Notes under the pieces: generated by a model
Told to the model about the DNA's origin: nothing
Seen by the model: only the letters and a program-made list of their open reading frames with translations
Databases searched by the model: none
In this document: piece after piece, positions 35,652 to 48,783 of the stretch
Layout of the letters: the number at the start of each line of letters is the position of its first letter
How positions within the stretch are numbered: position 1 is the stretch's first letter
Assembly (NCBI GenBank): GCA_014843695.1
Contig: CM026390.1
Span: 98,691,823-98,755,822 of the forward strand
Origin: Archivesica marissinica
Lineage: Eukaryota; Mollusca; Bivalvia; Venerida; Vesicomyidae
Reading direction: 5' to 3'
DNA: 64,000 bases
Position numbers and translations under genes: made by a program

Positions 35652-36159
35652 CAGAAATGAAAATTTCGTTTTTTTTTCGGAAACATGTCAGAAATAACCT
35701 GTACCCGCAGAATAAAAAATGTTTGCGTAAGGCTATATATTACGTGCGTATCTGATACTCGTGGAAATGAAATTCAATGTGTATTGGTTAGTTTAGTAGC
35801 ATAAAGTACGCAAATACGCTGCTTATCTTGGGCACTGCTCTATATATTGAATAAAGGTGCTTTGTCTTTCACGAGTAGTATGTATATATGTTTTTAATAT
35901 ATCCAAAATGGTAATTTATTGTCCATTGTACGGATCAATTTGGCCCTGGATAATCATATTGATTTGAAAGAAGTAGATATTGTGTATGTTGCAAAATTGT
36001 TTCATATTTTATTGCCTTGTTGCTTTAGTTTTAAAAATTCCCAGTCGTTGTCATATTTTGTCCGAGTATTTTAGTGAGAAACATGTGAATTTTTAATTGC
36101 TTAGTTTTAGTATAATCAAGCGCTTTATTAGTTTTATTGAAGTGCATATAAAACAGATG
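35652..36159. other. Intergenic, nothing recognised
   Basis: AT-rich intergenic DNA with no supported feature. Confidence 0.4.
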
Positions 36160-36401
36160 CAAGGTTCCCGCTGTCGGTCACCAAAGGCGCCTAATTGCGA
36201 CAAAAAATAAATATTGGCACTAAATGTTGTGAAGTGGCGAAAATATTTGGTGCAACTTTTTTTTAAAAAATACATGGCTTCAAATAATTATTTGTGAACT
36301 ATATGGCTCTTAGTTGGCTCCAACTTTTTTTAATTGGCTCCAGTGTTTTTCAATTGGCGACAGAAGTGGCGCAGACAAACTTTCAGACAGAGGGAACCCT
36401 G
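36160..36401. mobile_element. Possible hAT-like MITE
   Basis: The ends CAAGGTTCCCGCTGTC and GACAGAGGGAACCCTG are inverted with one mismatch each side. Internal copies of TTGGCTCCA and TTGGCGAC are spaced through it. CAGGGTTCCC-like ends recall hAT elements, but a clean 8-bp target duplication is not visible. Confidence 0.45.
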
Positions 36402-36788
36402 AGATGACATGATAGTCATTTTGACATAAAAATGGGACATAGGTAGATGAATAGTTTTGTGACTTAATTGGAGAAAAAAACTTGAAACTGTCTGGTATGG
36501 TTGCCAGGTTGCTGATTTAAAACACAATTTCACTCGAATGCTTCTTTGTCAGTTGTATTATATGTATAATAAATAAGTCGTTATTTCGCTAACATTTGAA
36601 TAATTTGGAAAAGAGAGTACTAAAACATTATGCTTATATTTTTGATTTACTGGTATTATACAGAACGAAAATAGTGTTAGAAAGATGTGAGAGAATGCTT
36701 GAGGCTTAAACAAAACTTGTGTGAATATTGTTCATAGTGGAGGTATTGTTTGTTTATAGAACGGCTTTGTTTGCCGTGGCAGATAGAG
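36402..36788. other. Intergenic, nothing recognised
   Basis: No feature is supported. Confidence 0.35.
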
Positions 36789-36924
36789 TTTAAACTTTAT
36801 TTATTTTACAACGATTGTGAAGCAAGTTCTAACAACTTATATTAATCACTCTCGTTAGCGCGGATGAAAGCATATATGTGGTCATTGGTGTGGGACGAAA
36901 CCGGAGAGAACCCACCTGCCGTGG
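36789..36924 (-). mobile_element. SINE family 2, 3' fragment
   Basis: It begins with GTTTAAACTTTATTTATTTT and runs through CACTCTCGTTAGCGCGGATG and GTGGGACGAAACCGGAG, as in 47826-48081, but lacks the tRNA head. Confidence 0.68.
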
Positions 36925-37855
36925 CAGATAACACAGACGTTTGTGGTCTGGACAAATGATTTCGGGTTCAAAATCAAAATACATTTTTTTTTAAAAAGAC
37001 ATTGCCATACCCCATAGGCTTGACACTATACAATCAAATGTTTAAACCATATCCAAGCAAGTTTAAAAATGACACCCCGTCGAAGCCATACACTGAAAGA
37101 CGACGATGCCAGAAATGTAAACACGCGTCGTGTAACACGTTTCAACAGCCGTAATTTGCCAGTATCTATACTTACTTGTAAAGCCAGGAAGAAATATACC
37201 TGCACACCAAACTTTAAAATATCACCCTAAAACATTGAGCACATTGTAGAGAAGTAGAGCGGCAGTAACAAACGTGTACAGCATAACGTAACATATTCAC
37301 CACAGAAATTATGTGCAATGCATCTAATTGTGTTTCTTTGTTTATAGAACAATAATTATTGTAATTGGGTGCTTTTTTAAATTTTGTCCCGCAGGTAAAT
37401 TTATTCCCGGCTCTACAGCGCTGAATTGATAGCGCAAAACGCATCCGGTATCCATTCTATAATAGCCTGGCATGTAGGTCAAATGGCAGATTTTTTAAGA
37501 ACAAATTTATTTATCCCGTGTAAACAAGGCGAGGTAGACGTTCAGACTACAATTGTTTGATAGACAAATGAGTGCTGCAGAGAACAACGGTTTTACATGT
37601 AAGATTAGATACTTGCAAATTACGGCTGTTGAAATTTGTTAAACACGATTTGCTTACATTTCTGACATCGTCTTTTAGTGTATGGCTTTGATAGTGACGG
37701 TGTGTCATTTTTAAACTTGCTTGGATGTGGCCTAAACAAGTTGTATATAGTGTCAAGCCTATGGTGTATCATAACGTTCTTAAACAAAATTGTGTTTTGA
37801 ACCCAATTCCATTTGTCCAGACCCCCAAGCGTCTGTAGCTGATATGATAACACAT
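36925..37855. mobile_element. Large inverted-repeat element (arms about 260 bp)
   Basis: The left arm, about 36925-37185, and the right arm, about 37597-37855, are inverse copies. Shared landmarks are GGTCTGGACAAATG, ATAGGCTTGACACTATA, ATCCAAGCAAGTTTAAAAAT and CAACAGCCGTAATTTGC. The loop of about 410 bp is unrelated. Short frames on the arms contain a KPYT--RCQKCK-like string on both, which could be a trace of coding DNA but is too short to name. Confidence 0.65.
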
Positions 37856-38420
37856 GACAGATTTTATGATAGTAATGTTGAACATTACTATTTTATACAT
37901 AATTTCGTTATGTTTTATCATTGTATTTGACTCAGTAAGAATCGTCAATCGCCCTGATTTCGTATCTCGTCTGTTTCTGGCCTTTCGGAACGCGAATGAC
38001 GTCATTGCTCTCAAAGACATGTGCTTTGTTTTTAAGGGTTTACACTTACTTTTCAAAGAGCAAAAAATGCTCAAAAAGTAGGTAAATATTGACATTTTAT
38101 TTCAAAAGTAGGTAAATGTTGATGTTTTCATTAATACCATTTATGTGTACCCTAAAAAACCCATAGACAAAGGTAAATATAAAATGTTTGTTTTCTGCTC
38201 GGGATGGTCATGTGACAATGCAATAAAGCACATTCTACATGTGAATTCAAATGTTATTCCCTTATTTTCAACTCCAACCTGGCATCTAACAAATGCATAT
38301 CAGGCTGTCAGAGAGCAGCCAGACAGTATGGTGTGCCACCCTCCACATTAAGTGACATTTCTCTCCGTGTCACAACTTACCTTATATTGAATTCAAATAT
38401 AGCGTTCCTCTTGCAACTTT
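37856..38420. other. Intergenic, nothing recognised
   Basis: It contains a short direct duplication, AAAGTAGGTAAATATTGA and AAAGTAGGTAAATGTTGA, at 38075-38121. No gene is supported. Confidence 0.4.
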
Positions 38421-41400
38421 CTAGTACTCCACATTGATCTATCTAGTACTACACATTGATCTATCTAGTACTCCACATTGATATATCTAGTACTCCACAT
38501 TGATCTATCTAGTACTCCACATTGATCTATCTAGTACTCCACATTGATCTATCTAATACTCCACATTGATATATCTAGTACTACACATTGATCTATCTAG
38601 TACTCCACATTGATCTATCTAATACTCCACATTGATATATCTAGTACTCCACATTGATCTATCTAATACTCCACATTGATATATCTAGTACTCCACATTG
38701 ATATATCTAGTACTCCACATTGATATATCTAGTACTCCACATTGATCTATCTAGTACTCCACATTGATCTATCTAGTACTCCACATTGATCTATCTAGTA
38801 CTCCACATTGATCTATCTAGTACTCCACATTGATCTATCTAGTACTCCACATTGATCTATCTAGTACTCCACATTGATCTATCTAGTACTCCACATTGAT
38901 CTATCTAGTACTCCACATTGATCTATCTAGTACTCCACATTGATCTATCTAGTACTCCACATTGATATATCTAGTACTCCACATTGATCTATCTAGTACT
39001 CCACATTGATCTATCTAGTACTCCACATTGATCTATCTAGTACTCCACATTGATCTATCTAGTACTCCACATTGATATATCTAGTACTACACATTGATCT
39101 ATCTAGTACTACACATTGATCTATCTAGTACTACACATTGATCTATCTAGTACTACACATTGATCTATCTAGTACTCCACATTGATCTATCTAGTACTAC
39201 ACATTGATCTATCTAGTACTCCACATTGATCTATCTAGTACTCCACATTGATCTATCTAGTACTCCACATTGATCTATCTAGTACTCCACATTGATCTAT
39301 CTAGTACTCCACATTGATCTATCTAGTACTCCACATTGATATATCTAGTACTCCACATTGATCTATCTAGTACTCCACATTGATCTATCTAGTACTCCAC
39401 ATTGATCTATCTAGTACTCCACATTGATCTATCTAGTACTCCACATTGATCTATCTAGTACTCCACATTGATCTATCTAGTACTCCACATTGATCTATCT
39501 AGTACTCCACATTGATATATCTAGTACTCCACATTGATCTATCTAGTACTCCACAGTGATATATCTAGTACTACACATTGATCTATCTAGTACTCCACAT
39601 TGATCTATCTAGTACTACACATTGATCTATCTAGTACTCCACATTGATCTATCTAGTACTACACATTGATCTATCTAGTACTCCACAGTGATATATCTAG
39701 TACTACACATTGATCTATCTAGTACTCCACATTGATCTATCTAGTACTCCACATTGATCTATCTAGTACTCCACATTGATCTATCTAGTACTCCACAGTG
39801 ATATATCTAGTACTACACATTGATCTATCTAGTACTACACATTGATCTATCTAGTACTCCACATTGATCTATCTAATAATCCACATTGATCTATCTAGTA
39901 CTCCACATTGATCTATCTAGTACTACACATTGATCTATCTAGTACTCCACATTGATCTATCTAGTACTACACATTGATCTATCTAGTACTCCACATTGAT
40001 CTATCTAATACTCCACATTGATCTATCTAGTACTACACATTGATCTATCTAGTACTCCACATTGATATATCTAGTACTCCACATTGATATATCTAGTACT
40101 CCACATTGATCTATCTAGTACTCCACATTGATCTATCTAGTACTACACATTGATCTATCTAGTACTCCACATTGATATATTGATCTATCTAGTACTCCAC
40201 ATTGATCTATCTAGTACTCCACATTGATATATTGATCTATCTAGTACTACACATTGATCTATCTAGTACTCCACATTGATCTATCTAGTACTCCACATTG
40301 ATCTATCTAGTACTACACATTGATATATCTAGTACTACACATTGATCTATCTAGTGCTCCACATTGATCTATCTAGTACTCCACATTGATCTATCTAGTA
40401 CTCCACAGTGATATATCTAGTACTACACATTGATCTATCTAGTACTACACATTGATCTATCTAGTACTCCACATTGATCTATCTAATAATCCACATTGAT
40501 CTATCTAGTACTCCACATTGATCTATCTAGTACTACACATTGATCTATCTAGTACTCCACATTGATCTATCTAGTACTACACATTGATCTATCTAGTACT
40601 CCACATTGATCTATCTAATACTCCACATTGATCTATCTAGTACTACACATTGATCTATCTAGTACTCCACATTGATATATCTAGTACTCCACACATTGAT
40701 ATATTGATCTATCTAATACTCCACATTGATCTATCTAGTACTCCACATTGATCTATCTAGTACTACACATTGATCTATCTAGTACTCCACATTGATATAT
40801 TGATCTATCTAGTACTCCACATTGATATATCTAGTACTCCACATTGATCTATCTAGTACTCCACATTGATCTATCTAGTACTACACATTGATCTATCTAG
40901 TACTCCACATTGATATATTGATCTATCTAGTACTCCACATTGATCTATCTAGTACTCCACATTGATATATTGATCTATCTAGTACTACACATTGATCTAT
41001 CTAGTACTCCACATTGATCTATCTAGTACTCCACATTGATCTATCTAGTACTACACATTGATCTATCTAGTACTCCACATTGATATATTGATCTATCTAG
41101 TACTCCACATTGATCTATCTAGTACTCCACATTGATATATCTAGTACTCCACACATTGATCTATCTAGTACTTCACATTGATATATCTAGTACTCCACAT
41201 TGATATATCTAGTACTCCACTTTGATATATTGATCTATCTAGTACTCCACATTGATCTATCTAGTACTCCACATTGATCTATCTAGTACTACACATTGAT
41301 CTATCTAGTACTCCACATTGATATATTGATCTATCTAGTACTCCACATTGATATATCTAGTACTCCACACATTGATCTATCTAGTACTTCACATTGATAT

Positions 41401-42334
41401 ATCTAGTACTCCACATTGATATATATAGTACTCCACTTTGATATATTGATCTATCTAGTACTCCACATTGATCTATCTAGTACTCCACAGTGATCTATCT
41501 AGTACTCCACATTGATCTATCTAGTACTCCACATTGATCTATCTAGTACTCCACATTGATCTATCTAGTACTCCACATTGATCTATCTAGTACTACACAT
41601 TGATCTATCTAGTACTCCACATTGATATATCTAGTACTCCACATTGATCTATCTAGTACTCCACATTGATCTATCTAGTACTCCACATTGATATATCTAG
41701 TACTCCACATTGATATATCTAGTACTCCACATTGATCTATCTAGTACTCCACATTGATATATCTAGTACTCCACATTGATCTATCTAGTGCTCCACATTG
41801 ATATATCTAGAACTCCACATTGATGTATCTAGTACTCCACATTGATATATCTAGTACTACACATTGATCTATCTAGTACTTCACATTGATATATTGATCT
41901 ATCTAGTACTCCACATTGATCTATCTAGTACTCCACATTGATATATCTAGAACTTCACATTGATATATCTAGAACTTCACATTGATATATCTAGAACTTC
42001 ACATTGATATATCTAGAACTCCACATTGATCTATCTAGAACTCCACATTGATCTATCTAGAACTCCACATTGATATATCTAGAACTCCACATTGATCTAT
42101 CTAGAACTCCACATTGATATATCTAGAACTCCACATTGATCTATCTAGAACTCCACATTGATATATCTAGTACTCCACATTGATATATCTAGTACTCCAC
42201 ATTGATATATCTAGTACTTCACATTGATATATATAGAACTTCACATTGATATATCTAGAACTTCACATTGATATATCTAGAACTCCACATTGATATATCT
42301 AGAACTTCACATTGATATATCTAGTACTCCACAC
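38421..42334. repeat. 3.9-kb satellite, 22-bp unit
   Basis: About 175 units of CTAGTACTCCACATTGATCT plus AT, with TACACATTG, GATATAT and AGAACTTC variants. The left half is very homogeneous (38700-39300). The right end is dominated by AGAACT forms. Some units have an extra 10 bp (TATTGATCTA). Larger blocks are duplicated, for example the CTAATAATCC variant at 39873 and 40483 (offset 610 bp). Confidence 0.96.
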
Positions 42335-43035
42335 AATGCTCATAGTGACTACTACTAATGCCCCATATTGACATATAAATGTTTACTTTCAACATGACCT
42401 TTATCATTATGAAGGTAAGCACATTTCAGCGTCGTCGCACCCACCCCACCCCCCATCTTCGGTGCTGTTCTTTATCTTCCATAGGTTTTAAAACTATTCT
42501 TGTATAGCATTAAATTTTTAAATTTTAATTACAAATATGTGTTGAAATAACCCTGTCTCCCAAGGACACTCCAATGATATTGATTTCTAATTTGTAGAGT
42601 AGTGAATTCAAGGAGCTTGTTTTAATGTTACAATTTAATGACCGTACCATTACCGTAGTTGTTATTGGTAATAAATATTTTGTTACATTGTAACGTGTTT
42701 GTACGCTCTTGTCAGGAAATTTGGCATACACACTGTCATATTACGGGTTTGTCTTATTTGTGCAATTAGGAATATTACCGATATTTTTATGTTGAAATGT
42801 GTCCCGATTGTTAAATTAATAAAATGGAAATGTGGTTGACATCTTATAGAAAGATTGTGAAATTTATCATGTATATTGTCCAGACAGTACCTGTACTTTT
42901 AGTTGTTAATTTATGCACTTCAGTCATGATTCCGATATGTACAAATGATTGCTATTTATTGCAATTTTAGATAATAAATTTTTCTTAAAGTTCGTTCTTG
43001 TTATGTTCTTCATTTAGTAAAAATGAAGTGATTTA
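42335..43035. other. Unique DNA between two large arrays
   Basis: About 700 bp of AT-rich DNA with a short C-rich patch (CCCACCCCACCCCCCATC, about 42441). No gene or element is recognised. Confidence 0.45.
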
Positions 43036-46000
43036 ATATATACATGACACATAGACCTTAAATATACATGACACATTGACCTTAAATATATGTATACCTG
43101 ACACATAGACCTTAAATATATGTATACCTGACACATTGACCTTAAATATATGAATACATGACACATTGACCTTAAATATATGTATACATGACACATTGAC
43201 CTTAAATATATGTATACCTGACACATAGACCTTAAATATATGTATACATGACACATTGACCTTAAATATATGTATACATGACACATTGACCTTAAATATA
43301 TGTATGCGTGATGCAGTGACCATAAATATATGTATACCTGACACATAGACCTTAAATATATGAATACATGACACATTGACCTTAAATATATGTATACATG
43401 ACACATTGACCTTAAATATATGTATACATGACACATTGACCTTAAATATATGTATGCGTGATGCAGTGACCATAAATATATGTATACCTGACACATAGAC
43501 CTTAAATATATGTATACATGACACATTGACCTTAAATATATGTATACATGACACATTGACCTTAAATCTACATGACACATTGACCTTAAATATATGTATG
43601 CGTGATGCAGTGACCTTAAATATATGTATACATGACACATTGACCTTAAATATATGTATGCATGACACATTGACCATAAATATATGTATACATGACACAT
43701 TGACCTTAAATATATGTATACATGATGCATTGACCTTAAATATATGTATACATGGCACATTGACCGTAAATATATGTATACATGACACATTGACCTTAAA
43801 TATATGTATGCGTGATGCAGTGACCATAAATATATGTATACCTGACACATAGACCTTAAATATATGTATACATGACACATTGACCATAAATATATGTATA
43901 CATGACACATTGACCTTAAATATACATGACACATTGACCTTAAATATACATGACACATTGACCTTAAATATATGTATACCTGATGCAGTGACCTTAAATA
44001 TATGTATACCTGACACATATACCTTAAATATATGTATACATGACACATTGACCTTAAATATACATGACACATTGACCTTAAATATACATGACACATTGAC
44101 CTTAAATATATGTATGCGTGATGCAGTGACCATAAATATATGTATACCTGACACATAGACCTTAAATATACATGACACATTGACCTTAAATATATGTATA
44201 CCTGATGCAGTGACCTTAAATATATGTATACATGACACATAGACCTTAAATATATGTATACATGACACATTGACCTTAAATATACATGACACATTGACCT
44301 TAAATATATGTATATCTGATGCAGTGACCTTAAATATATGTATACATGACACATTGACCTTAAATATATGTATGCATGACACATTGACCATAAATATATG
44401 TATACATGACACATTGACCGTAAATATATGTATGCGTGATGCAGTGATCTTAAATATATGTATACATGACAAATAGACCTTAAATATACATGACACATTG
44501 ACCTTAAATATATGTATGCATGACACATAGACCTTAAATATACATGACACATTGACCTTAAATATATGTATACCTGACACATTGACCTTAAATATATGTA
44601 TACATGACACATTGACCTTAAATATATGTATGCATGACACATAGACCTTAAATATACATGACACATTGACCTTAAATATATGTATGCATGACACATTGAC
44701 CATAAATATATGTATACCTGACACATTGACCTTAAATATATGTATACATGACACATTGACCTTAAATATATGTATACATGATGCAGTGACCTTAAATATA
44801 TGTATACATGACACATTGACCTTAAATATATGTATACATGATGCAGTGACCTTAAATATATGTATGCATGACACATAGACCTTAAATATACATGACACAT
44901 TGACCTTAAATATATGTATACCTGACACATTGACCTTAAATATATGTATACATGACACATTGACCTTAAATATATGTATGCATGACACATTGACCATAAA
45001 TATATGTATACCTGACACATTGACCTTAAATATATGTATACATGACACATTGACCTTAAATATATGTATACATGACACATTTACCTTAAATATATGTATA
45101 CATGACACATTGACCTTAAATATATGTATGCATGACACATTGACCTTAAATATATGTATACATGACACATTGACCTTAAATATATGTATACATGACACAT
45201 TGACCTTAAATATATGTATACATGACACAGTGACCTTAAATATATGTATGACACAGTGACCTTGAATATATGTATGCATGACACAGTGACCTTAAATATA
45301 TGTATACATGACACATTGACCTTAAATATATGTATGCATGACACATTGACCATAAATATATGTATACCTGACACATTGACCTTAAATATATGTATACATG
45401 ACACATTGACCTTAAATATATGTATACATGATGCAGTGACCTTAAATATATGTATACATGACACATTGACCTTAAATATATGTATACATGATGCAGTGAC
45501 CTTAAATATATGTATGCATGACACATAGACCTTAAATATACATGACACATTGACCTTAAATATATGTATACCTGACACATTGACCTTAAATATATGTATA
45601 CATGACACATTGACCTTAAATATATGTATACATGATGCAGTGACCTTAAATATATGTATGCATGACACATAGACCTTAAATATACATGACACATTGACCT
45701 TAAATATATGTATACATGACACATTGACCTTAAATGTATGTATGCATGACACATTGACCTTAAATATATGTATACATGACACATTGACCTTAAATATATG
45801 TATACATGACACATTGACCTTAAATATATGTATACATGACACATTGACCTTAAATATATGTATACATGACACAGTGACCTTAAATATATGTATGACACAG
45901 TGACCTTGAATATATGTATGCATGACACAGTGACCTTAAATATATGTATGACACAGTGACCTTAAATATATCTATCCATGGCATAGGGACCTTAGATATA

Positions 46001-46076
46001 TGTATACATAATGCAGTGAACTTATATATATGTAGGCATGACTGACCATGAATACATGCACAGTGACCTTAAATAT
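43036..46076. repeat. 3.0-kb satellite, 30/24-bp units
   Basis: About 105 units of GACACATTGACCTTAAATAT plus ATGTATACAT. A 24-bp form lacks six bases of the alternating AT stretch. The right end (after about 45975) is decayed. Blocks of about 240 bp repeat at an offset of 644 bp (around 45040-45280 and 45684-45924). All common length changes are multiples of three, so both strands show long frames (up to 748 codons) that I treat as array read-through. Confidence 0.96.
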
Positions 46077-46220
46077 AACATTTTCTCATCTTGGCATGCA
46101 CTTATTTTCGGGTTAAGTCTCAAATTGTCTGCAAAAGTTAACGGAAGGTAGTTTTTCGGACTTATTTGTTTACATTTTACGACAAAAATCATGCACGCTA
46201 TACAATAACACACATTCTGG

Positions 46221-47049
46221 CATCACATGATCAGTGCACCACGTGATCAGTGCACCACATGATCAGTGCCCCACATGATCAGTGCATCACATGATCAGAT
46301 CAGTGCATCACATGATCAGATCAGTGCATCACATGATCAGTGCATCACGTTATCAGTGCACCACATGATCAGTGTATCACACGGTCAGTGCATCACATGA
46401 TCAGTGCCCCCACACGATCAGTGCCCCCACACGATCAGTTCATCACATGATCAGTGCATCACATGATCAGTGCACCACATGATCAGTGCCCCACACGATC
46501 AGTGCATCACATGATCAGTGCATCACATGATCAGATCAGTGCATCACATGATCAGATCAGTGCATCACATGATCAGATCAGTGCATCACATGATCAATGC
46601 ATCACATGATCAGTACACAACATGATCAGTGCATCACATGATCAGATCAGTGCATCATATGATCAGATCAGTGCATCACATGATCAGTACACAACATGAT
46701 CAGTGCATCACATGATCAGCGCATCACATGATCAGATCAGTGCATCACATGATCAGATCAGTGCATCACATGATCAGTGCATCACACGATCAGTGCATCA
46801 CATTCTCAGTGCACCACATGATCAGTGCATCACATGGTCAGTGCATCACATGATCAGTGCATCACATGATCAGATCAGTGCATCACATGATCAGATCAGT
46901 GCATCACATGATCAGAGCAGTGCATCACATGATCAGAGCAGTGCATCACATGATCAGAGCAGTGCATCACATGATCAGTGCACCACATGGAAAGTGCATC
47001 ACATGATCAGTGCACCACATGGTCAGTGCATCACATGATCAGTGCATGA
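46221..47049. repeat. GATC-rich minisatellite, 16/21-bp units
   Basis: About 46 units of GATCAGTGCATCACAT, often with an extra GATCA. Every unit carries TGATCA or GATC palindromes. It follows the 30/24-bp array after only about 145 bp. Confidence 0.94.
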
Positions 47050-47128
47050 CGTCCAACATGGAAGCTGATGCAGAGTCTAAATAAGTGTTTTTATGTTATG
47101 TCTCCAACAAAAAACAAATACTTAAAAA

Positions 47129-47527
47129 TGTCTAGTGCACTAATTAATGATAGTGTATAATGTGTAATGTCTAGTGCACTAAATAATGATAGTGTGTAAT
47201 GTCTAGTGCACTAAATAATGATAGTGTATAATGTGTAATGTCTAGTGCACTAAATAATGATAGTGTATAATGTGTAATGTCTAGTGCACTAAATAATGAT
47301 AGTGTGTAATGTCTAGTGCACTAAATAATGATAGTGTATAATGTGTAATGACTAGTGCACTAAATAATGATAGTGTGTAATGTCTAGTGCACTAACTAAT
47401 GATAGTGTGTAATGTCTAGTGCACTAAATAATGATAGTGTGTAATGTGTAATGTCTAGTGCACTAAATAATGATAAGTGTGTAATGTCTAGTGCACTAAA
47501 TAATGATAGTGTATAATGTGTAATGTC
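47129..47527. repeat. Minisatellite, 32/39-bp units
   Basis: About eleven units of AATGTCTAGTGCACTAAATA plus ATGATAGTGT, with an optional ATAATGTGT extension. Confidence 0.92.
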
Positions 47528-47825
47528 AACCATCGATTTAAGCCACAAACTTTGATATATTTTCTTGCATGTAAAATCGTGTCAATAAATCTAAAAGTCA
47601 CTAAAATTACTTATGTTTAAATTGTGTCTGCTACGTCTTGTCAAAATGAATGTTTTACCGTTTATGTTCGTCCTTTTGTAAATGTATTCGGTATTGCTAG
47701 AGCACATAGAATACGTTGTTATATCATTGTATATCGTAGTAATTTCTGGAATATTGTGTATGACTGCAGATTACTGCAAACTTGTGGAAGATTTGAGATG
47801 TAACAGACACAATAAGAAAGTTAAA
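47528..47825. other. Unique intergenic DNA
   Basis: Nothing recognised. A 75-codon frame here runs into the SINE and is not called. Confidence 0.35.
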
Positions 47826-48081
47826 AAAAGTTTAAACTTTATTTATTTTACAACGATTGTGAAGCAAGTTCGTACAACTTATATTAATCACTCTCGTTGG
47901 CGCGGATGAAAGCATAAATGTGGTCATTCGTGTGGGAGTAAATCGGAGTTCCCAGAGAAAATCCACCTGTCCGATCTGGCGACCGCCATACCATCTCACA
48001 TACTTCCCGGTCCAAGGATCAAACCCGGGTTACATTGGTGAGAAGCGAGCGCACTAACCACTGTGCTAATCGGACAACCTA
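47826..48081 (-). mobile_element. tRNA-derived SINE, family 2, full-length copy
   Basis: On the - strand it has GTCCGATTAGCACAGTGGTT (A box), a B-box-like GGGTTTGATCC, GGTCGCCAGATCGGACAGG in the body and a 3' end with GAGAGTGATTAATATAAG and AAATAAAGTTTAAAC. It is the best copy of four in the window. Confidence 0.82.
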
Positions 48082-48149
48082 TAATAAGATGTTACACAAT
48101 AAGATGTAACAGAGACACAATTATGCATTGGTGTCCAATGTTACGTCCA

Positions 48150-48514
48150 TTAACTCTTTCCCTCATAGAAGTACCTCTTGACGCCATTATCAATACGACA
48201 TACATTGACAAATTCACAATGGAGTGGCCAAACCAATATTCACAATAAAGTCCAGAATCTCATTTAGTCCCAGTAATATCTATGGAGGTGGGATAGATAT
48301 GTTGACTACTTATCCACTACAGATAGCGAAATGGCTGTCATTTGTATGTAGATATAATAGTATATTAACCTAAATCTCTATGTAGTCCCAGTAATATCTA
48401 TGGAGGTGGGATAGATATGTCGACTACTTATCCACTACAGATAGCGAAATGGCTGTCGTTTGTATGTAGATATAATAGTATATTAACCTAAATCTCTATG
48501 AAGGAAAGGGTTAA
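48150..48514 (-). mobile_element. TTAA MITE, family C, copy 2, with two internal repeats
   Basis: The ends TTAACTCTTTCCCTCATAG and CTATGAAGGAAAGGGTTAA are inverted, with TTAA at both edges. Relative to 1404-2249 it is reversed and has only two of the 118-bp units, plus the same unique segment (GTGGCCAAACCAATATTC). Confidence 0.8.
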
Positions 48515-48599
48515 TTAATATGATTCTTTTTAAAAATCTATTTGAAAATCACAGATTTAGCAGCTTAAGAATATTGCTGCATTAAGATGATGTAATACA

Positions 48600-48783
48600 T
48601 GTACCAGGCTAGGAAGTATATGAGATGGTACGATGGTCGCCAGATCGAACAGGTGGGTTTTCTCCGGTTTCCTCCCACACAAATGACCACATTTACGCTT
48701 TCATCCGCGCCAACGAGAGTGATTAATATAAGTTGTTAAAACTTGCATCGCAATCGTAAAATAAATAAAGTTTAAACTTTTTT
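48600..48783 (+). mobile_element. SINE family 2, 5'-truncated copy
   Basis: It has GATGGTCGCCAGATCGAACA, CCTCCCACACAAATGACC, CGAGAGTGATTAATATAAG and AAATAAAGTTTAAAC, but no tRNA head. It is opposite in orientation to the copy at 47826-48081, 520 bp away. Confidence 0.75.

Noticed and set aside
43014..45279. 688- and 748-codon - strand frames
   Set aside because: Both are array read-through of 30/24-bp units, in two frames of the same strand, with no start context or domain.
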